The notes below the pieces were generated by a model that worked only from the letters and a program-made list of their open reading frames with translations, had not been told where the DNA came from and made no database searches. From assembly GCA_013205085.1 (NCBI GenBank), contig JABMLH010000001.1, positions 986,749 through 1,050,748 on the forward strand: DNA of 64,000 bases. The letters are read 5' to 3'. The stretch is from Microbacteriaceae bacterium VKM Ac-2854 (GTDB lineage: Bacteria > Actinomycetota > Actinomycetes > Actinomycetales > Microbacteriaceae). The position numbers and the translations under genes were made by a program. How positions within the stretch are numbered: the stretch's first letter is position 1; each line of letters opens with the position of its first letter. Below, in pieces: positions 7,646 through 15,887 of this stretch.

Positions 7646-8370
7646 GCTCGCTCGACCGGAGCGTGCAGGCCGAGTACCTCACGCCCGCGCAACTCGACGC
7701 TGCGATCGCCGCCGCGCCGGTGGCGTACCTCCCGCTCGGCAGCCTGGAGTTCCACGGCCCGCATCTCCCGATCGGTCTCGACACTCTGAACGCGCACGGT
7801 GTCTGCGTCGGCGCGGCCCAGGCCGGCGGCGGCATCGTGTTGCCGCCCGTGTACCAGGGACTGGGCGGCGGTCACTCCGACTATCCGTGGACGATCATGA
7901 TGGCGGATCCGTCGGGCATCCGTTCGCATCTGGAACAGACCTTCGCCAAGCTGGAGGCCTTCGGCGTGCGGCTCGCCGTGCTGTTCACCGGCCACTTCGC
8001 CGACGAACAGCTCGCGATGATCGATGAGATCGCGGCGAGCTGGAACGCCGCCGCGCATCCGCTCGCCGTCCTGGCGACGGGGGTCAACCGCAGCGACGCC
8101 CCGATCGCCCCCGATCACGCGGGCGTCTTCGAGTCGACACTGCTGAGCGCCTTCGAGCCCGACCTCGTGCACCTCGAGCTGCTGCCGGACGCGGCGACGA
8201 GTCCCGATCCGGGCGGCGATCCGATGGGGGAGCAGCGGCACGATCGCGCGCACCCGCTCTGGGGCGTCTTCGGGCCCGATCCACGCGGCGCCGACCTCGC
8301 TCGAGCGCCGCAGCTGCGCGACGCGGTGGTGTCGTGGCTCGGCTCGGAGGTCGCCCGGCGGCTCGGATGA
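7642..8370 (+). CDS. Creatininase family hydrolase
   Basis: A metal-dependent amidohydrolase-like protein of 242 residues. The family signature LGSLEFHGPHLPIGLDT supplies Glu, His and Asp metal ligands near residues 34-46. The usual NGHGGN (or NGHYEN in creatininase) is altered to FTGHFADEQ, keeping the histidine, and HAGVFEST matches the HAGxxET element. The GTG start overlaps the aldo/keto reductase stop (GTGA). The family includes creatininase, mycofactocin and riboflavin-pathway amidases and, as I recall, the diketo-inositol hydrolase IolN of Thermotoga. The last possibility fits this neighbourhood well, but it rests on context. Confidence 0.85.
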   Translation: MSSLDRSVQAEYLTPAQLDAAIAAAPVAYLPLGSLEFHGPHLPIGLDTLNAHGVCVGAAQAGGGIVLPPVYQGLGGGHSDYPWTIMMADPSGIRSHLEQTFAKLEAFGVRLAVLFTGHFADEQLAMIDEIAASWNAAAHPLAVLATGVNRSDAPIAPDHAGVFESTLLSAFEPDLVHLELLPDAATSPDPGGDPMGEQRHDRAHPLWGVFGPDPRGADLARAPQLRDAVVSWLGSEVARRLG

Positions 8371-9353
8371 CGTTCGCCCGTTCCTTGGTCGCGCTCGGTC
8401 CCGCCGAGAACGATCGCACGGCGGCGCTGCGGGTCGGGCTCGGCGTCGCCGTGCCGACGCTGCTGCTGCTCGTCCTCGGCCACCCGCAGCTGACCGTGTA
8501 CGCGGTCTTCGGAGCGTTCACCGGGATGTACGGCCGCAACGAGCCGCATCGGCTGCGGCACCAGCTGCGTGCGATGCTGCTGCTGGTCTGCGGCGTCGCC
8601 CTCGGGGTCGGTGCCGCGACGCTCGGGGTGACGTCCTGGTCCTTAGTGCTGCTCGAGTGCGGGTTCGCGTTCGCGGGATCGGTCTTCGCCGACCGGTCGG
8701 GGCTGCGTCCAGCCGGTCCGTTCTTCGGACTCTTCGCCCTCGGCGCGTGCGCCTCGATCCCGCCCCTGGTCCCGCCCGTGCTCGCCATCGCCGTCGCGGC
8801 GGGCTCCGCGGCGGTCGGGCTGCTGCTCGGAGCGGTGGGTCGCCCCCGGCAACGCCTCGGAGCCGAGTCGCCACCGGTCTCCTGGCGGCGGGCGCTCGCG
8901 TACCTCGCGGCCGTCGGGGTCGCCGGGAGCCTGAGCACGCTGTCGGGGCTCGGCCACCCCATCTGGGCGATGGCCGCAGCGGCCGTGCCGCTCGCCGTCA
9001 CCGGAACCGCGAATCGGATGCGGCGCGGCGCCCATCGCATCCTCGGCACGCTGGTCGGCCTGCTGCTGACCGCCACCATCCTCGTTCCGTTCGGCACGCC
9101 GGCGCCGGCGATCCTGGTGCTGCTGGTGATCGCGCTGCAGTTCCCGACCGAGCTCTTCATGAGCCGCAACTACGGGCTGGCCCTGGTCTTCTTCACCCCG
9201 CTCATCCTGCTGATGACGCAACTCGCCCATCCGATCGACGAGGTCGCTCTGATCGTCGATCGCGCCCTGCAGACGACCATCGGTGCGCTGGTGGGCATCG
9301 TGGTCGTCGCGGTCGGATCGTGGTGGCCGCAGCGTCGGGACGGCGGCTCGTGA
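8367..9353 (+). CDS. FUSC family integral membrane protein
   Basis: A 328-residue membrane protein with two sets of about five hydrophobic segments (roughly residues 20-140 and 170-320) separated by a short Arg-rich loop, the layout of FUSC/YccS-like proteins related to aromatic-acid exporters. The start overlaps the creatininase stop (ATGA) and its own stop overlaps the GntR start (GTGA), so it is translated as part of this operon. It could export a toxic intermediate or the unusable part of a substrate; nothing in the sequence defines the cargo. Confidence 0.8.
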   Translation: MTFARSLVALGPAENDRTAALRVGLGVAVPTLLLLVLGHPQLTVYAVFGAFTGMYGRNEPHRLRHQLRAMLLLVCGVALGVGAATLGVTSWSLVLLECGFAFAGSVFADRSGLRPAGPFFGLFALGACASIPPLVPPVLAIAVAAGSAAVGLLLGAVGRPRQRLGAESPPVSWRRALAYLAAVGVAGSLSTLSGLGHPIWAMAAAAVPLAVTGTANRMRRGAHRILGTLVGLLLTATILVPFGTPAPAILVLLVIALQFPTELFMSRNYGLALVFFTPLILLMTQLAHPIDEVALIVDRALQTTIGALVGIVVVAVGSWWPQRRDGGS

Positions 9354-10120
9354 GCGTGCAGCAGAATGGAGTCGTGGCACCGTTCGTCGTCGAGCATGAT
9401 TCCGCCCTCACCGCGTGGGGGCAGGTGCACCGCGACCTGCGTCGGCGCATCGACGCCGGCGAGTTCGCGCCGGGTCGGAAGATCCCGACCGAGGTCGAGC
9501 TGATCGACGAGTACGAGGTGAGTCGGATCACCATCCGTCGGGCCACGCAGGCCCTCGCCGCCGACGGTTACGTCACGAGCCGGCGCGGCTCCGGAACCTA
9601 CGTCACCGATCGTCGCGACGTGCGCTGCGACCTCGATCTGACGCGTCCGTGGCGCGAACAGATCGTCTCGACCGGTCACGAAGCCGTCTCCAAGCTGATC
9701 GAGTCGCGCGCGGACGCGACGGTGCCCGAGGACGTCGCGCGGCACTTCTTCCGCGGGGTCCGTCCGCGTCCCGTGACTTTCGGTCGGCACGTGCAGACCG
9801 TCGACGGGGTCCCGATCGCGGTCACGGAGTCGTGGTACTCGGAGTTCTCCGGCCCGGAACTGCACCCCGCCGACCCCGAAGCGCCGATCGTGCACGCCAG
9901 AGGCTTCGTCGAGGTCGGTTCGGCCAGCGCGGCTCAGGCGGAACTGTTGCGCTCCTTCCTCGACATCCCCCTGATCGTGGTGACGTCGCGCAGCAGCCTG
10001 GCGGCGACGGGGGAGACGGTCGAGCTCTCGCGCACCTCCTGGCTCGGCAGCCGCGTGCGCCTGGTCTACGACCGCGAACTCACCATCGGGCAGATCGACA
10101 TGACGCAATTCTTGGCCTAG
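9350..10120 (+). CDS. GntR family (HutC/UTRA) transcriptional regulator, paralogue of 1054-1866
   Basis: A 256-residue repressor with an N-terminal GntR winged helix (KIPTEVELIDEYEVSRITIR in the recognition region) and a UTRA sensor domain. It resembles the GntR protein at 1054-1866 along its whole length, including the almost identical first 25 residues after the start. The GTG at 9350 overlaps the FUSC stop and is preferred because the alternative GTG at 9374 has GGAG only 2 nt upstream; GTG 9356 is also possible. It ends the P450 operon and sits just before the 24-bp operator that also occurs between the two divergent operons, so it is the first candidate for binding that site. Confidence 0.9.
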   Translation: MSVQQNGVVAPFVVEHDSALTAWGQVHRDLRRRIDAGEFAPGRKIPTEVELIDEYEVSRITIRRATQALAADGYVTSRRGSGTYVTDRRDVRCDLDLTRPWREQIVSTGHEAVSKLIESRADATVPEDVARHFFRGVRPRPVTFGRHVQTVDGVPIAVTESWYSEFSGPELHPADPEAPIVHARGFVEVGSASAAQAELLRSFLDIPLIVVTSRSSLAATGETVELSRTSWLGSRVRLVYDRELTIGQIDMTQFLA

Positions 10121-10162
10121 CCGGATCCTGTCCACTGATCGTCGGATAGTGGCGGAGAATGG

Positions 10163-10188
10163 AATTGGTCATCGTGTGATTACCAATT
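10163..10188. promoter_or_regulatory. 26-bp inverted repeat upstream of the sugar ABC transporter
   Basis: The arms AATTGGTCAT (10163-10172) and ATTACCAATT (10179-10188) flank a 6-bp centre with one mismatch. Its inner 24 bp align without gaps with the repeat at 4795-4818 read on the opposite strand, sharing ATTGGTCAT on one side and AT-AC-AAT on the other (17 of 24 positions). This suggests the same regulator for the P450 operons and the transporter. Confidence 0.75.
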
Positions 10189-10275
10189 CGAGCCGATGTG
10201 GTTATGGAATAAAGACCGATTCGGCCATTCACAAGGGCCTTTGTCACGCCGGGATAACAATGTCCGGACATTAGA

Positions 10276-10303
10276 TTGACCGATTGGTGGAAGTGCGCAT
10301 AGT
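10276..10303 (+). promoter_or_regulatory. Predicted promoter of the sugar ABC operon
   Basis: TTGACC (10276-10281) and CATAGT (10298-10303) with a 16-bp spacer. The transcript would have a leader of about 65 nt before the GTG at 10376. A 9-mer CGGGATAAC just upstream (10250-10258) is shared with the P450/reductase intergenic region (4741-4749). Confidence 0.5.
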
Positions 10304-10375
10304 TTGTGGCCTGGCAACGACGCCACGGTTCATCGGAATTGTTTCGGATGGGCCCACCCGAAGGGACACAACGAA

Positions 10376-11407
10376 GTGAAGCTCTCGATCACGAAGCGGG
10401 CTCTCGGCGCACTCGCGCTGGCCGCCACCTCCACCGTCATCCTCGCCGCGTGCAGCGGCGGTGGATCCTCTTCCGCCGATTCCGGAGCGGGCTTGGCCGA
10501 TGGATTCGGCAGCCGCAACGAGAATCGCAACGCCTATTTCCTGACCTATTACAACCCCGCCAGCGACACCTTCTGGGCGCAGATCCAGAAGGGGGCGGAC
10601 GACGCCGCCGAACTCGGCGGTCTCACGCTCACCTCGCAGACCGCGGACGGCGATCCCGACAAGATGGTCGATCTGGTGAACACCGCGATCGCGACCAAGC
10701 CTTCCGTCATCTACATGCCGTTCAACGAGGGTGAGAAGTGGGTCCAGGTGGCGTGCGATGCTCACGACGCCGGGATCCAGGTCGTCTCCTACAACGTCCC
10801 GGCGCCGGAATCGGCCGGGGACTGCGTCTCCGGCTTCGTCGGACAGGACTTCCGCGAGGTCGGCACGATCGTCGGCGAGGCGATGTTGAAGCAGATCGAT
10901 CTGAAGGACGGCGACGAGGTGCTCTTCGCGGCCGAGGAGCCCGACCAGAACTACGCGATCGAGCGCGGCGGCGGAGTGCAGGATGCGATCGATGCGGCCG
11001 GCATCGACGTGAAGGGCGAGTTCCTGCGCACCACCGCCACCGACGCGGACGCGCTGGATGCGATGACCACCTGGATCACCGCCCACCCTGACGCGAAGGC
11101 GATCGTGCCGCTCGGCGGCGTCCCGCACCGCAACGCCGTCGCCGCGGAGGATGCCGCCGGATCGACGATCCCCATCATCGGTTTCGACACCTCGGCCCAG
11201 GTCGTGGACGGTATCAAGGCCGGTCGCATCCTCGCCACCGCTGACCAGCAGGGCTACGTGCAGGGCTTCCAGTCGGTCACCCAGGGCGTGCTCTACATCG
11301 ACTTCGGTCTCTCGCCCGCGAACATCAACTCCGGTGGTCTGGGTCTGATCACCAAGGACAACGTCGACCTCCTCGAGGCGAAGGACCTGCAGGGCATCCG
11401 CTACTAG
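10376..11407 (+). CDS. CUT2-type sugar ABC transporter substrate-binding lipoprotein
   Basis: An extracytoplasmic sugar- or polyol-binding protein of 343 residues anchored by lipid. The signal peptide ends in the lipobox ILAAC, with C26 as the lipidated residue, followed by a Gly/Ser linker. The mature part shows the periplasmic-binding fold of the ribose/inositol/fructose group (FWAQIQKGADDAAELGG; IIGFDTSAQVVDGIKAG). The GTG at 10376 has AAGGGA 9 nt upstream and gives a normal signal peptide; longer starts do not. Binding protein, permease and ATPase are consecutive. Position downstream of the P450 island suggests that it captures the island's substrate. Confidence 0.92.
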   Translation: MKLSITKRALGALALAATSTVILAACSGGGSSSADSGAGLADGFGSRNENRNAYFLTYYNPASDTFWAQIQKGADDAAELGGLTLTSQTADGDPDKMVDLVNTAIATKPSVIYMPFNEGEKWVQVACDAHDAGIQVVSYNVPAPESAGDCVSGFVGQDFREVGTIVGEAMLKQIDLKDGDEVLFAAEEPDQNYAIERGGGVQDAIDAAGIDVKGEFLRTTATDADALDAMTTWITAHPDAKAIVPLGGVPHRNAVAAEDAAGSTIPIIGFDTSAQVVDGIKAGRILATADQQGYVQGFQSVTQGVLYIDFGLSPANINSGGLGLITKDNVDLLEAKDLQGIRY

Positions 11408-11449
11408 CGGCCCGCCGCCACATTCCCCTTCCCGCCTCGTCGCACCGGC

Positions 11450-11482
11450 TCGGATGCGGGGCCGCACAGGTCCCGCATCCGA
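11450..11482 (+). terminator. Intercistronic hairpin between binding protein and permease genes
   Basis: CGGATGCGGG and CCCGCATCCG form a perfect 10-bp stem (11 with the flanking T-A pair) around an 11-nt loop, without a T-run. Such hairpins commonly protect or partially terminate the transcript so that the binding protein is made in excess over the membrane parts. Confidence 0.6.
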
Positions 11483-11558
11483 CGCCTCCCCTTCTCTCCC
11501 GCCACGGCGTCCGCCGTGCCACCAGACTCGATCCCCTTCTCAGAAAGGCGAGTACCCC

Positions 11559-12662
11559 GTGTCTTCACCGGTGAAGCCCCCTACCTCCCCCCAGCCCGTG
11601 ATGGTCGCCCCGCTGGCGACCCAGGGCATCCACCAGCCGGCCCCGACCGGCCGCCGACTCAGCGACAACGTCGCGGTCACTCCGATGGAGCGGCTGCGCG
11701 AGAACTTCCGCTACACCCGCGGTCGCGGCGCCCTCGAGATCGGCGTGATCACCGCGCTGGTCTTCATCGCCTTCTGCATCGCCAGCCTCGTGGCGCCGAC
11801 CAGCTTCCCGTTCCTCTCGCCCAGCAACCTCTCGGGCGTGATCTCGCAGTCGATCCCCGTCTACGCGATCCTCTCGATCGGCGCCGGAATCCTGATGATC
11901 ACCGACGAGTTCGACCTCTCGCTCGGCGCCAACATCGGCTTCTCCGCGATCGTGTTCATCCGGGTGACCGAGTCGAGCGGATGGCCGATCGGCGCGCTGG
12001 TGGGCATCGCGGCCGCCGTCAGCATCGCGCTGATCAACGGCATCGTCGTCATCGCCACCAAGATCCCGTCCTTCATCGCCACCCTCGGCCTGGGCTTCTT
12101 CTGGCTCGGCGCGAGCTTCTTTGTCAACGGCACGGCCCCCGCGGTGCTGCGGGCCGACGAGGGCTTGAAGATGATCTTCGCCGGTGACTTCGGGGTCTTC
12201 CGCTCGCAATTGATCTGGATGCTGATCATCGGCGTCGCGGCGTGGGTGTTCCTGCACCGCCACAAGACCGGTAACCACCTCTTCGCGGTCGGCGGCAACG
12301 CGGCGGCGGCCAAGGCGATCTCGATCAACCCGGTCAAGGTCAAGCTGCTCGCCTTCGGCATCCTCGGCCTGATGGTCGGCATCGCCGCCGTGCTGATCTC
12401 GGTTCGCACGAACGCGATGCAGCCCGGCACTACCCAGGACTACACACTGATGGCCATCGCCGGCGCCGTCGTCGGCGGCTGCTCGCTCAACGGCGGTCGC
12501 GGCTCGATCACGGGGATGATCGTCGGCGCCGCGCTGATCCAGCTCATTCAGAACGGCCTGATCCTCGCGAAGGCTCCCGGCTTCTACGTCCAGCTCTTCG
12601 TCGGGCTGCTCATCGTCGTCGCCGCCGTGTTCAACAAGCTCATGGAAGGAAAGGCATCATGA
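11559..12662 (+). CDS. CUT2-type sugar ABC transporter permease (RbsC/FrcC-like)
   Basis: A 367-residue inner-membrane permease with about nine to ten hydrophobic segments, beginning near residue 55 after a Pro-rich cytoplasmic tail. GGNAAAAKAISINPVKVK is the conserved BPD_transp_2 loop that contacts the ATPase, and GGCSLNGGRGSITG is a second hallmark of the RbsC family. I chose the GTG at 11559, which has AAAGGCG upstream; the longer reading frame starts in Arg/Pro-rich junk that overlaps the hairpin. Its stop overlaps the ATPase start (ATGA), so permease and ATPase are coupled. Confidence 0.92.
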   Translation: MSSPVKPPTSPQPVMVAPLATQGIHQPAPTGRRLSDNVAVTPMERLRENFRYTRGRGALEIGVITALVFIAFCIASLVAPTSFPFLSPSNLSGVISQSIPVYAILSIGAGILMITDEFDLSLGANIGFSAIVFIRVTESSGWPIGALVGIAAAVSIALINGIVVIATKIPSFIATLGLGFFWLGASFFVNGTAPAVLRADEGLKMIFAGDFGVFRSQLIWMLIIGVAAWVFLHRHKTGNHLFAVGGNAAAAKAISINPVKVKLLAFGILGLMVGIAAVLISVRTNAMQPGTTQDYTLMAIAGAVVGGCSLNGGRGSITGMIVGAALIQLIQNGLILAKAPGFYVQLFVGLLIVVAAVFNKLMEGKAS

Positions 12663-13501
12663 CCGACGCCACCACCGCCGGCATCCTCACCGCCGCCGAG
12701 AACTCCGGCCGCATCGAGGACTACCTCCTCCGCGTCGAGGGCATCACCAAGAAGTACGGCGCGAACACCGTGCTCAACGACGTCAGCTTCGACATCGGCA
12801 AGAGCGAGGTCGTCGGCCTGCTCGGCGACAACGGTGCCGGCAAGTCGACTCTGGTCAAGATCATGTCGGGCGTGGTGCCGATGACGTCCGGCTCCTACTA
12901 CTGGGACGGCCAGCTGCAGCCCAAGGTCGATCGGTCCGTCACCGAGACGCTCGGCGTCGAGACGATCTTCCAGGACTCGGCGCTGGTGCCGACGATGTCG
13001 ATCAGCCGCAACATCTTCATGGGGCGCGAGGTCACCAACAAGCTCGGCTTTATGAAGATGCGGCAGATGGATGCGATCGCCACGAACATCCTCGACACCG
13101 TGGTCACGATCGAAGGCATCAAGAGTTCGCGACAGCTGGTGGCATCGCTCTCCGGCGGTCAGGCGCAGGCCGTGGCCATCGCCCGGGCCGTGCACTTCAA
13201 GCGCAGCCTGCTGATCCTCGACGAGCCGACCTCGGCGCTGGCCGTCCGGGCGACGGAGGCGCTGCTGAGCTACCTGCGTCAGCTCAAGGGTGAGGGCGTC
13301 AGTTCGGTGCTGGTGACGCACAACCTGCACCACGCCTACCAGGTCTGCGACCGGCACATCGTGATGAACCACGGTCGCAAGATCCTCGATGTCCGCCGCG
13401 AGGACACCTCCGTGGAGGAGCTCACCGCCGCCGTCGTCGAGGGCGCGGAGGGTGTGCGCCGCTTCCGCGAAGGGAAGTCCCTCACGCAGGCCACCATCTG
13501 A
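12659..13501 (+). CDS. Sugar ABC transporter ATP-binding protein, single nucleotide-binding domain (FrcA-like)
   Basis: A 280-residue ATPase that powers the transporter. Walker A GDNGAGKST (56-64), signature LSGGQ (164-168), Walker B LLILDEP ending at residue 190, and the switch histidine in LVTHN are all present. CUT2 ATPases of the RbsA type have two fused domains (about 500 residues); this one has only one, as in the fructose FrcBCA system, so two copies probably assemble. It ends the operon and is followed after 17 bp by a strong terminator. Confidence 0.93.
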   Translation: MTDATTAGILTAAENSGRIEDYLLRVEGITKKYGANTVLNDVSFDIGKSEVVGLLGDNGAGKSTLVKIMSGVVPMTSGSYYWDGQLQPKVDRSVTETLGVETIFQDSALVPTMSISRNIFMGREVTNKLGFMKMRQMDAIATNILDTVVTIEGIKSSRQLVASLSGGQAQAVAIARAVHFKRSLLILDEPTSALAVRATEALLSYLRQLKGEGVSSVLVTHNLHHAYQVCDRHIVMNHGRKILDVRREDTSVEELTAAVVEGAEGVRRFREGKSLTQATI

Positions 13502-13518
13502 TCGGTCCCGTGGGCCGG

Positions 13519-13550
13519 GGAGGGGCGCTCGCACCGACGAGCGCCCCTCC
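13519..13550 (+). terminator. Rho-independent terminator of the sugar ABC operon
   Basis: A perfect 13-bp GC-rich stem (13519-13531 with 13538-13550) around a 6-nt loop CACCGA, followed by TTTCGTCCTT. Confidence 0.85.
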
Positions 13551-13597
13551 TTTCGTCCTTCCAGGAGCCACCCCGTCCGCGACCGAAGGAGTTCGCC

Positions 13598-14359
13598 ATG
13601 ACGATGACCGCCGAGACCGCCCTGCACGAGCTGCTGCTGGACCTCGACCGCAGCGGACCCGTTCCGCTCTACTGGCAGATCGCCGAGCGGCTGGAAGCCG
13701 CCATCACCTCCGGTGCGATCGCCGCCGGTGCCCGCGTCGAGAACGAGGTGTCGCTGAGCGCGCGCCTCGGGCTGTCGCAGGTGACCGTCAAGAAGGCGAT
13801 GGCGCGACTGGTCACCAAGGGGCTCGTGGTGCGACGACGCGGCTTCGGCACCGTCGTCGTCCCCGCGGGCGCCACCCGCCGGCTCGCACTGACCAGCTTG
13901 TACGACGACCTGCTCCATGCTGGTCGGGTTCCAGGCACCGTGGTGCTCTCGCGCGAGTCGATCGCCGCGGACGCGACGCTCTCCGCCCGGCTGGCGGTGC
14001 CGATCGGCACCGAGGTGCTCCGCGTCCGCCGGCTCCGCTCGGCGGACGCGATCCCGATCGCGCTGCTGGAGAACGTGCTCGTGCCGCGTTTCGCGAGCGT
14101 GACGGAGTCGGAGCTGGTCTCCGGCGGGCTGTACGCGGCGATCCGGGCGCGAGGCACGCACATCAGCGTCGCCCATCAGGTCATCGGCGCCCGGACCGCA
14201 ACGGCGCGCGAGTCGACGATGCTGGCGCTGGAGGCGCGCGAGCCGCTGCTCACCCTGCAGCGCACGGCGTTCGACGCGGCGGGCGTTCCGATCGAGTACG
14301 GCGACCACTGCTACCGCACGGACGCGCACTCCTTCGACGTCACGGTGGTCCTGCCGTAG
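13598..14359 (+). CDS. GntR family (HutC/UTRA) transcriptional regulator
   Basis: A 253-residue regulator: GntR winged helix in residues 20-85 (PLYWQIAERLEAAITSG; LSQVTVKKAMARL) and a UTRA ligand domain after it. It differs clearly from the two other GntR proteins of the island (no HDSALTAWGQ start), so it is a separate lineage. GAAGGAG lies about 6 nt before the ATG. It follows the ABC operon terminator and faces the convergent transporter gene at 14451-15785 across a bidirectional terminator. Likely targets are the ABC operon or that transporter; no copy of a distinctive operator identifies them. Confidence 0.9.
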   Translation: MTMTAETALHELLLDLDRSGPVPLYWQIAERLEAAITSGAIAAGARVENEVSLSARLGLSQVTVKKAMARLVTKGLVVRRRGFGTVVVPAGATRRLALTSLYDDLLHAGRVPGTVVLSRESIAADATLSARLAVPIGTEVLRVRRLRSADAIPIALLENVLVPRFASVTESELVSGGLYAAIRARGTHISVAHQVIGARTATARESTMLALEAREPLLTLQRTAFDAAGVPIEYGDHCYRTDAHSFDVTVVLP

Positions 14360-14382
14360 CCGGTCCCGGCTGCTCGCACGAA

Positions 14383-14424
14383 GGAGCCCCCTCGATCCGC
14401 GCGATGACGGATCGAGGGGGCTCC
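14383..14424. terminator. Bidirectional terminator between convergent genes
   Basis: A perfect 16-bp stem, GGAGCCCCCTCGATCC (14383-14398) with its complement (14409-14424), around a 10-nt loop, between a plus-strand GntR gene and a minus-strand transporter gene. There is no clear T-run. Confidence 0.8.
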
Positions 14425-14450
14425 CGAGGTGAGGTACCCGACTTCTCGGG

Positions 14451-15785
14451 CTACCGGACTTTCTTGATGGGGAAGATCGCGACGGCGCCGAGGATGGCGG
14501 CGACGGCACAGACGGTGAACCACAACCCGTAGTTGTTGCCGGTCGGGTCGCTGACGTAGACGAGGATGCCACCGATCAGGGGCGCGATGGTCTGGGGCAG
14601 TGCGTTGGCGATGTTGAAGACGCCGAGGTCCTTGCCGGAGTCGTCGGGGTTGGGCAGGACGTCGACCACGAGCGCGAGGTCGACGCCGACGTAGATGCCG
14701 TAGGCGATGCCGAGCAGACCCTCGAGGATGTAGAAGGCGCCGATGTCCTGCACGAAGATCAGCGCGAAGGTGCCGATGGCGAACAGGGCGGTCGAGCTCC
14801 AGACGAAGACCTTGCGGCGGCCGATGCGGTCGGAGAGCCAGCCGGCGAAGTAGCTCGCGCCGATCAGGGCGATGGTGTAGATCAGCACGCTGGTCGAGAT
14901 CACCGCGGGGATGTCGCCCTCGGGCACCTCGACGTGGTTGAGCAGGTAGAAGAAGCGGAAGGTCGTGAAGCCGAAGCTGGCGAAGGTGATCAGGAAGCGC
15001 GACCACCAGGCGAGGGCGTAGTCGGGGTTCTTGACCGGGCTGACCCAGAAGGTCTCGATCCAGTCGCGGAACGTGGCGCGCGGGGGCTTAGCGGGCAGCT
15101 GCTTGTCCGGCAGCACGACGGCGAAGATGATCATCGCGACGATCGCGAGGATCGAGGGCCCGACGAACATGATGAAGAGCTGGTCGACGAAGATCTGGGC
15201 GACGTAGGTTCCGCCGAGGATGCCGACGTTCTGTGCGATGCCCAGCGCCGCGGTGATCTTGCCGCGCTGGAACTTCGGCACCTGGTCGGCGAGGGTGGCG
15301 ATGAACGGCGCCAGCGTCATGTTCGCGCCGAGCTGGGCGAGCGACCAGCCGATGGTCGCGACGAGCAGATCGGGCGCCAGCGCCATGATCGCGAAGGCGA
15401 CGGTCATGATGACCGTACCGGAGACGATCCAGATGCGGCGGCGGCCGAGACGGCTCGTGGTGCGGTCGGAGAGGCGACCGAAGACAACGTTGGCGATCGT
15501 GGCGAAGAGGGCGCCGAATCCGCCGAGCACGGCGGCTCCGGCCGTGGCGCCGTTCGCCGTGATCACGCCGGCGTCCACGAGCGACGTGATCTTGATGCCG
15601 ATGCCGACGATCGCGGGGCCGAGCAACGCGATGAAGAAGATCAGCTGGGCGAGAAGGAGCCAGACGACGTAACTGCGCTTGGCCGGTTCCGTGGGCTCCG
15701 GGAACATGCTGTCCTTGCCCAGTGTGCGTGTGGACGTGGTCATGCCCGAAGGCATCCCCGCCGCGGATCCGCTCGATGTCGTCAT
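14451..15785 (-). CDS. MFS transporter, glycoside-pentoside-hexuronide (GPH)-like
   Basis: A 444-residue, 12-segment symporter-like protein. The loop SDRTTSRLGRRRIWI resembles the SDRTrSrxGRRrPw motif of GPH and sucrose-type carriers, and AGWLSDRIGRRK is the repeat in the second half. The ATG at 15785 has GAGGA 8 nt upstream; a longer frame has no ribosome site and crosses the predicted promoter. The gene sits between the sugar ABC operon and a second inositol-dehydrogenase-like gene, so it probably imports a glycoside or polyol. A 15-bp palindrome overlaps its -35 box. Confidence 0.88.
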   Translation of the reverse strand: MTTSSGSAAGMPSGMTTSTRTLGKDSMFPEPTEPAKRSYVVWLLLAQLIFFIALLGPAIVGIGIKITSLVDAGVITANGATAGAAVLGGFGALFATIANVVFGRLSDRTTSRLGRRRIWIVSGTVIMTVAFAIMALAPDLLVATIGWSLAQLGANMTLAPFIATLADQVPKFQRGKITAALGIAQNVGILGGTYVAQIFVDQLFIMFVGPSILAIVAMIIFAVVLPDKQLPAKPPRATFRDWIETFWVSPVKNPDYALAWWSRFLITFASFGFTTFRFFYLLNHVEVPEGDIPAVISTSVLIYTIALIGASYFAGWLSDRIGRRKVFVWSSTALFAIGTFALIFVQDIGAFYILEGLLGIAYGIYVGVDLALVVDVLPNPDDSGKDLGVFNIANALPQTIAPLIGGILVYVSDPTGNNYGLWFTVCAVAAILGAVAIFPIKKVR

Positions 15786-15854
15786 TGCCGTATTCCTCAC
15801 CGTTGAAGTGTCGTGGAAGCGCCAGGTGCAAAAAGCAACCGTTGGTCGGTATTG

Positions 15855-15887
15855 AGTATGAGGCTCGAATCGCATCTTGACAAGATG
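15855..15887 (-). promoter_or_regulatory. Promoter with overlapping palindromic operator for the GPH-like transporter
   Basis: On the minus strand TTGTCA (15883-15878) and CATACT (15860-15855) are separated by 17 bp, a good promoter. The perfect 15-bp palindrome CATCTTG-A-CAAGATG (15873-15887) covers the -35 box, the expected layout for repression. Confidence 0.7.

Noticed and set aside
14311..15006. Minus-strand open frame overlapping the GPH transporter C-terminus and terminator
   Set aside because: Composition is His/Arg/Pro-rich noise in a shifted frame of a well-supported transporter.
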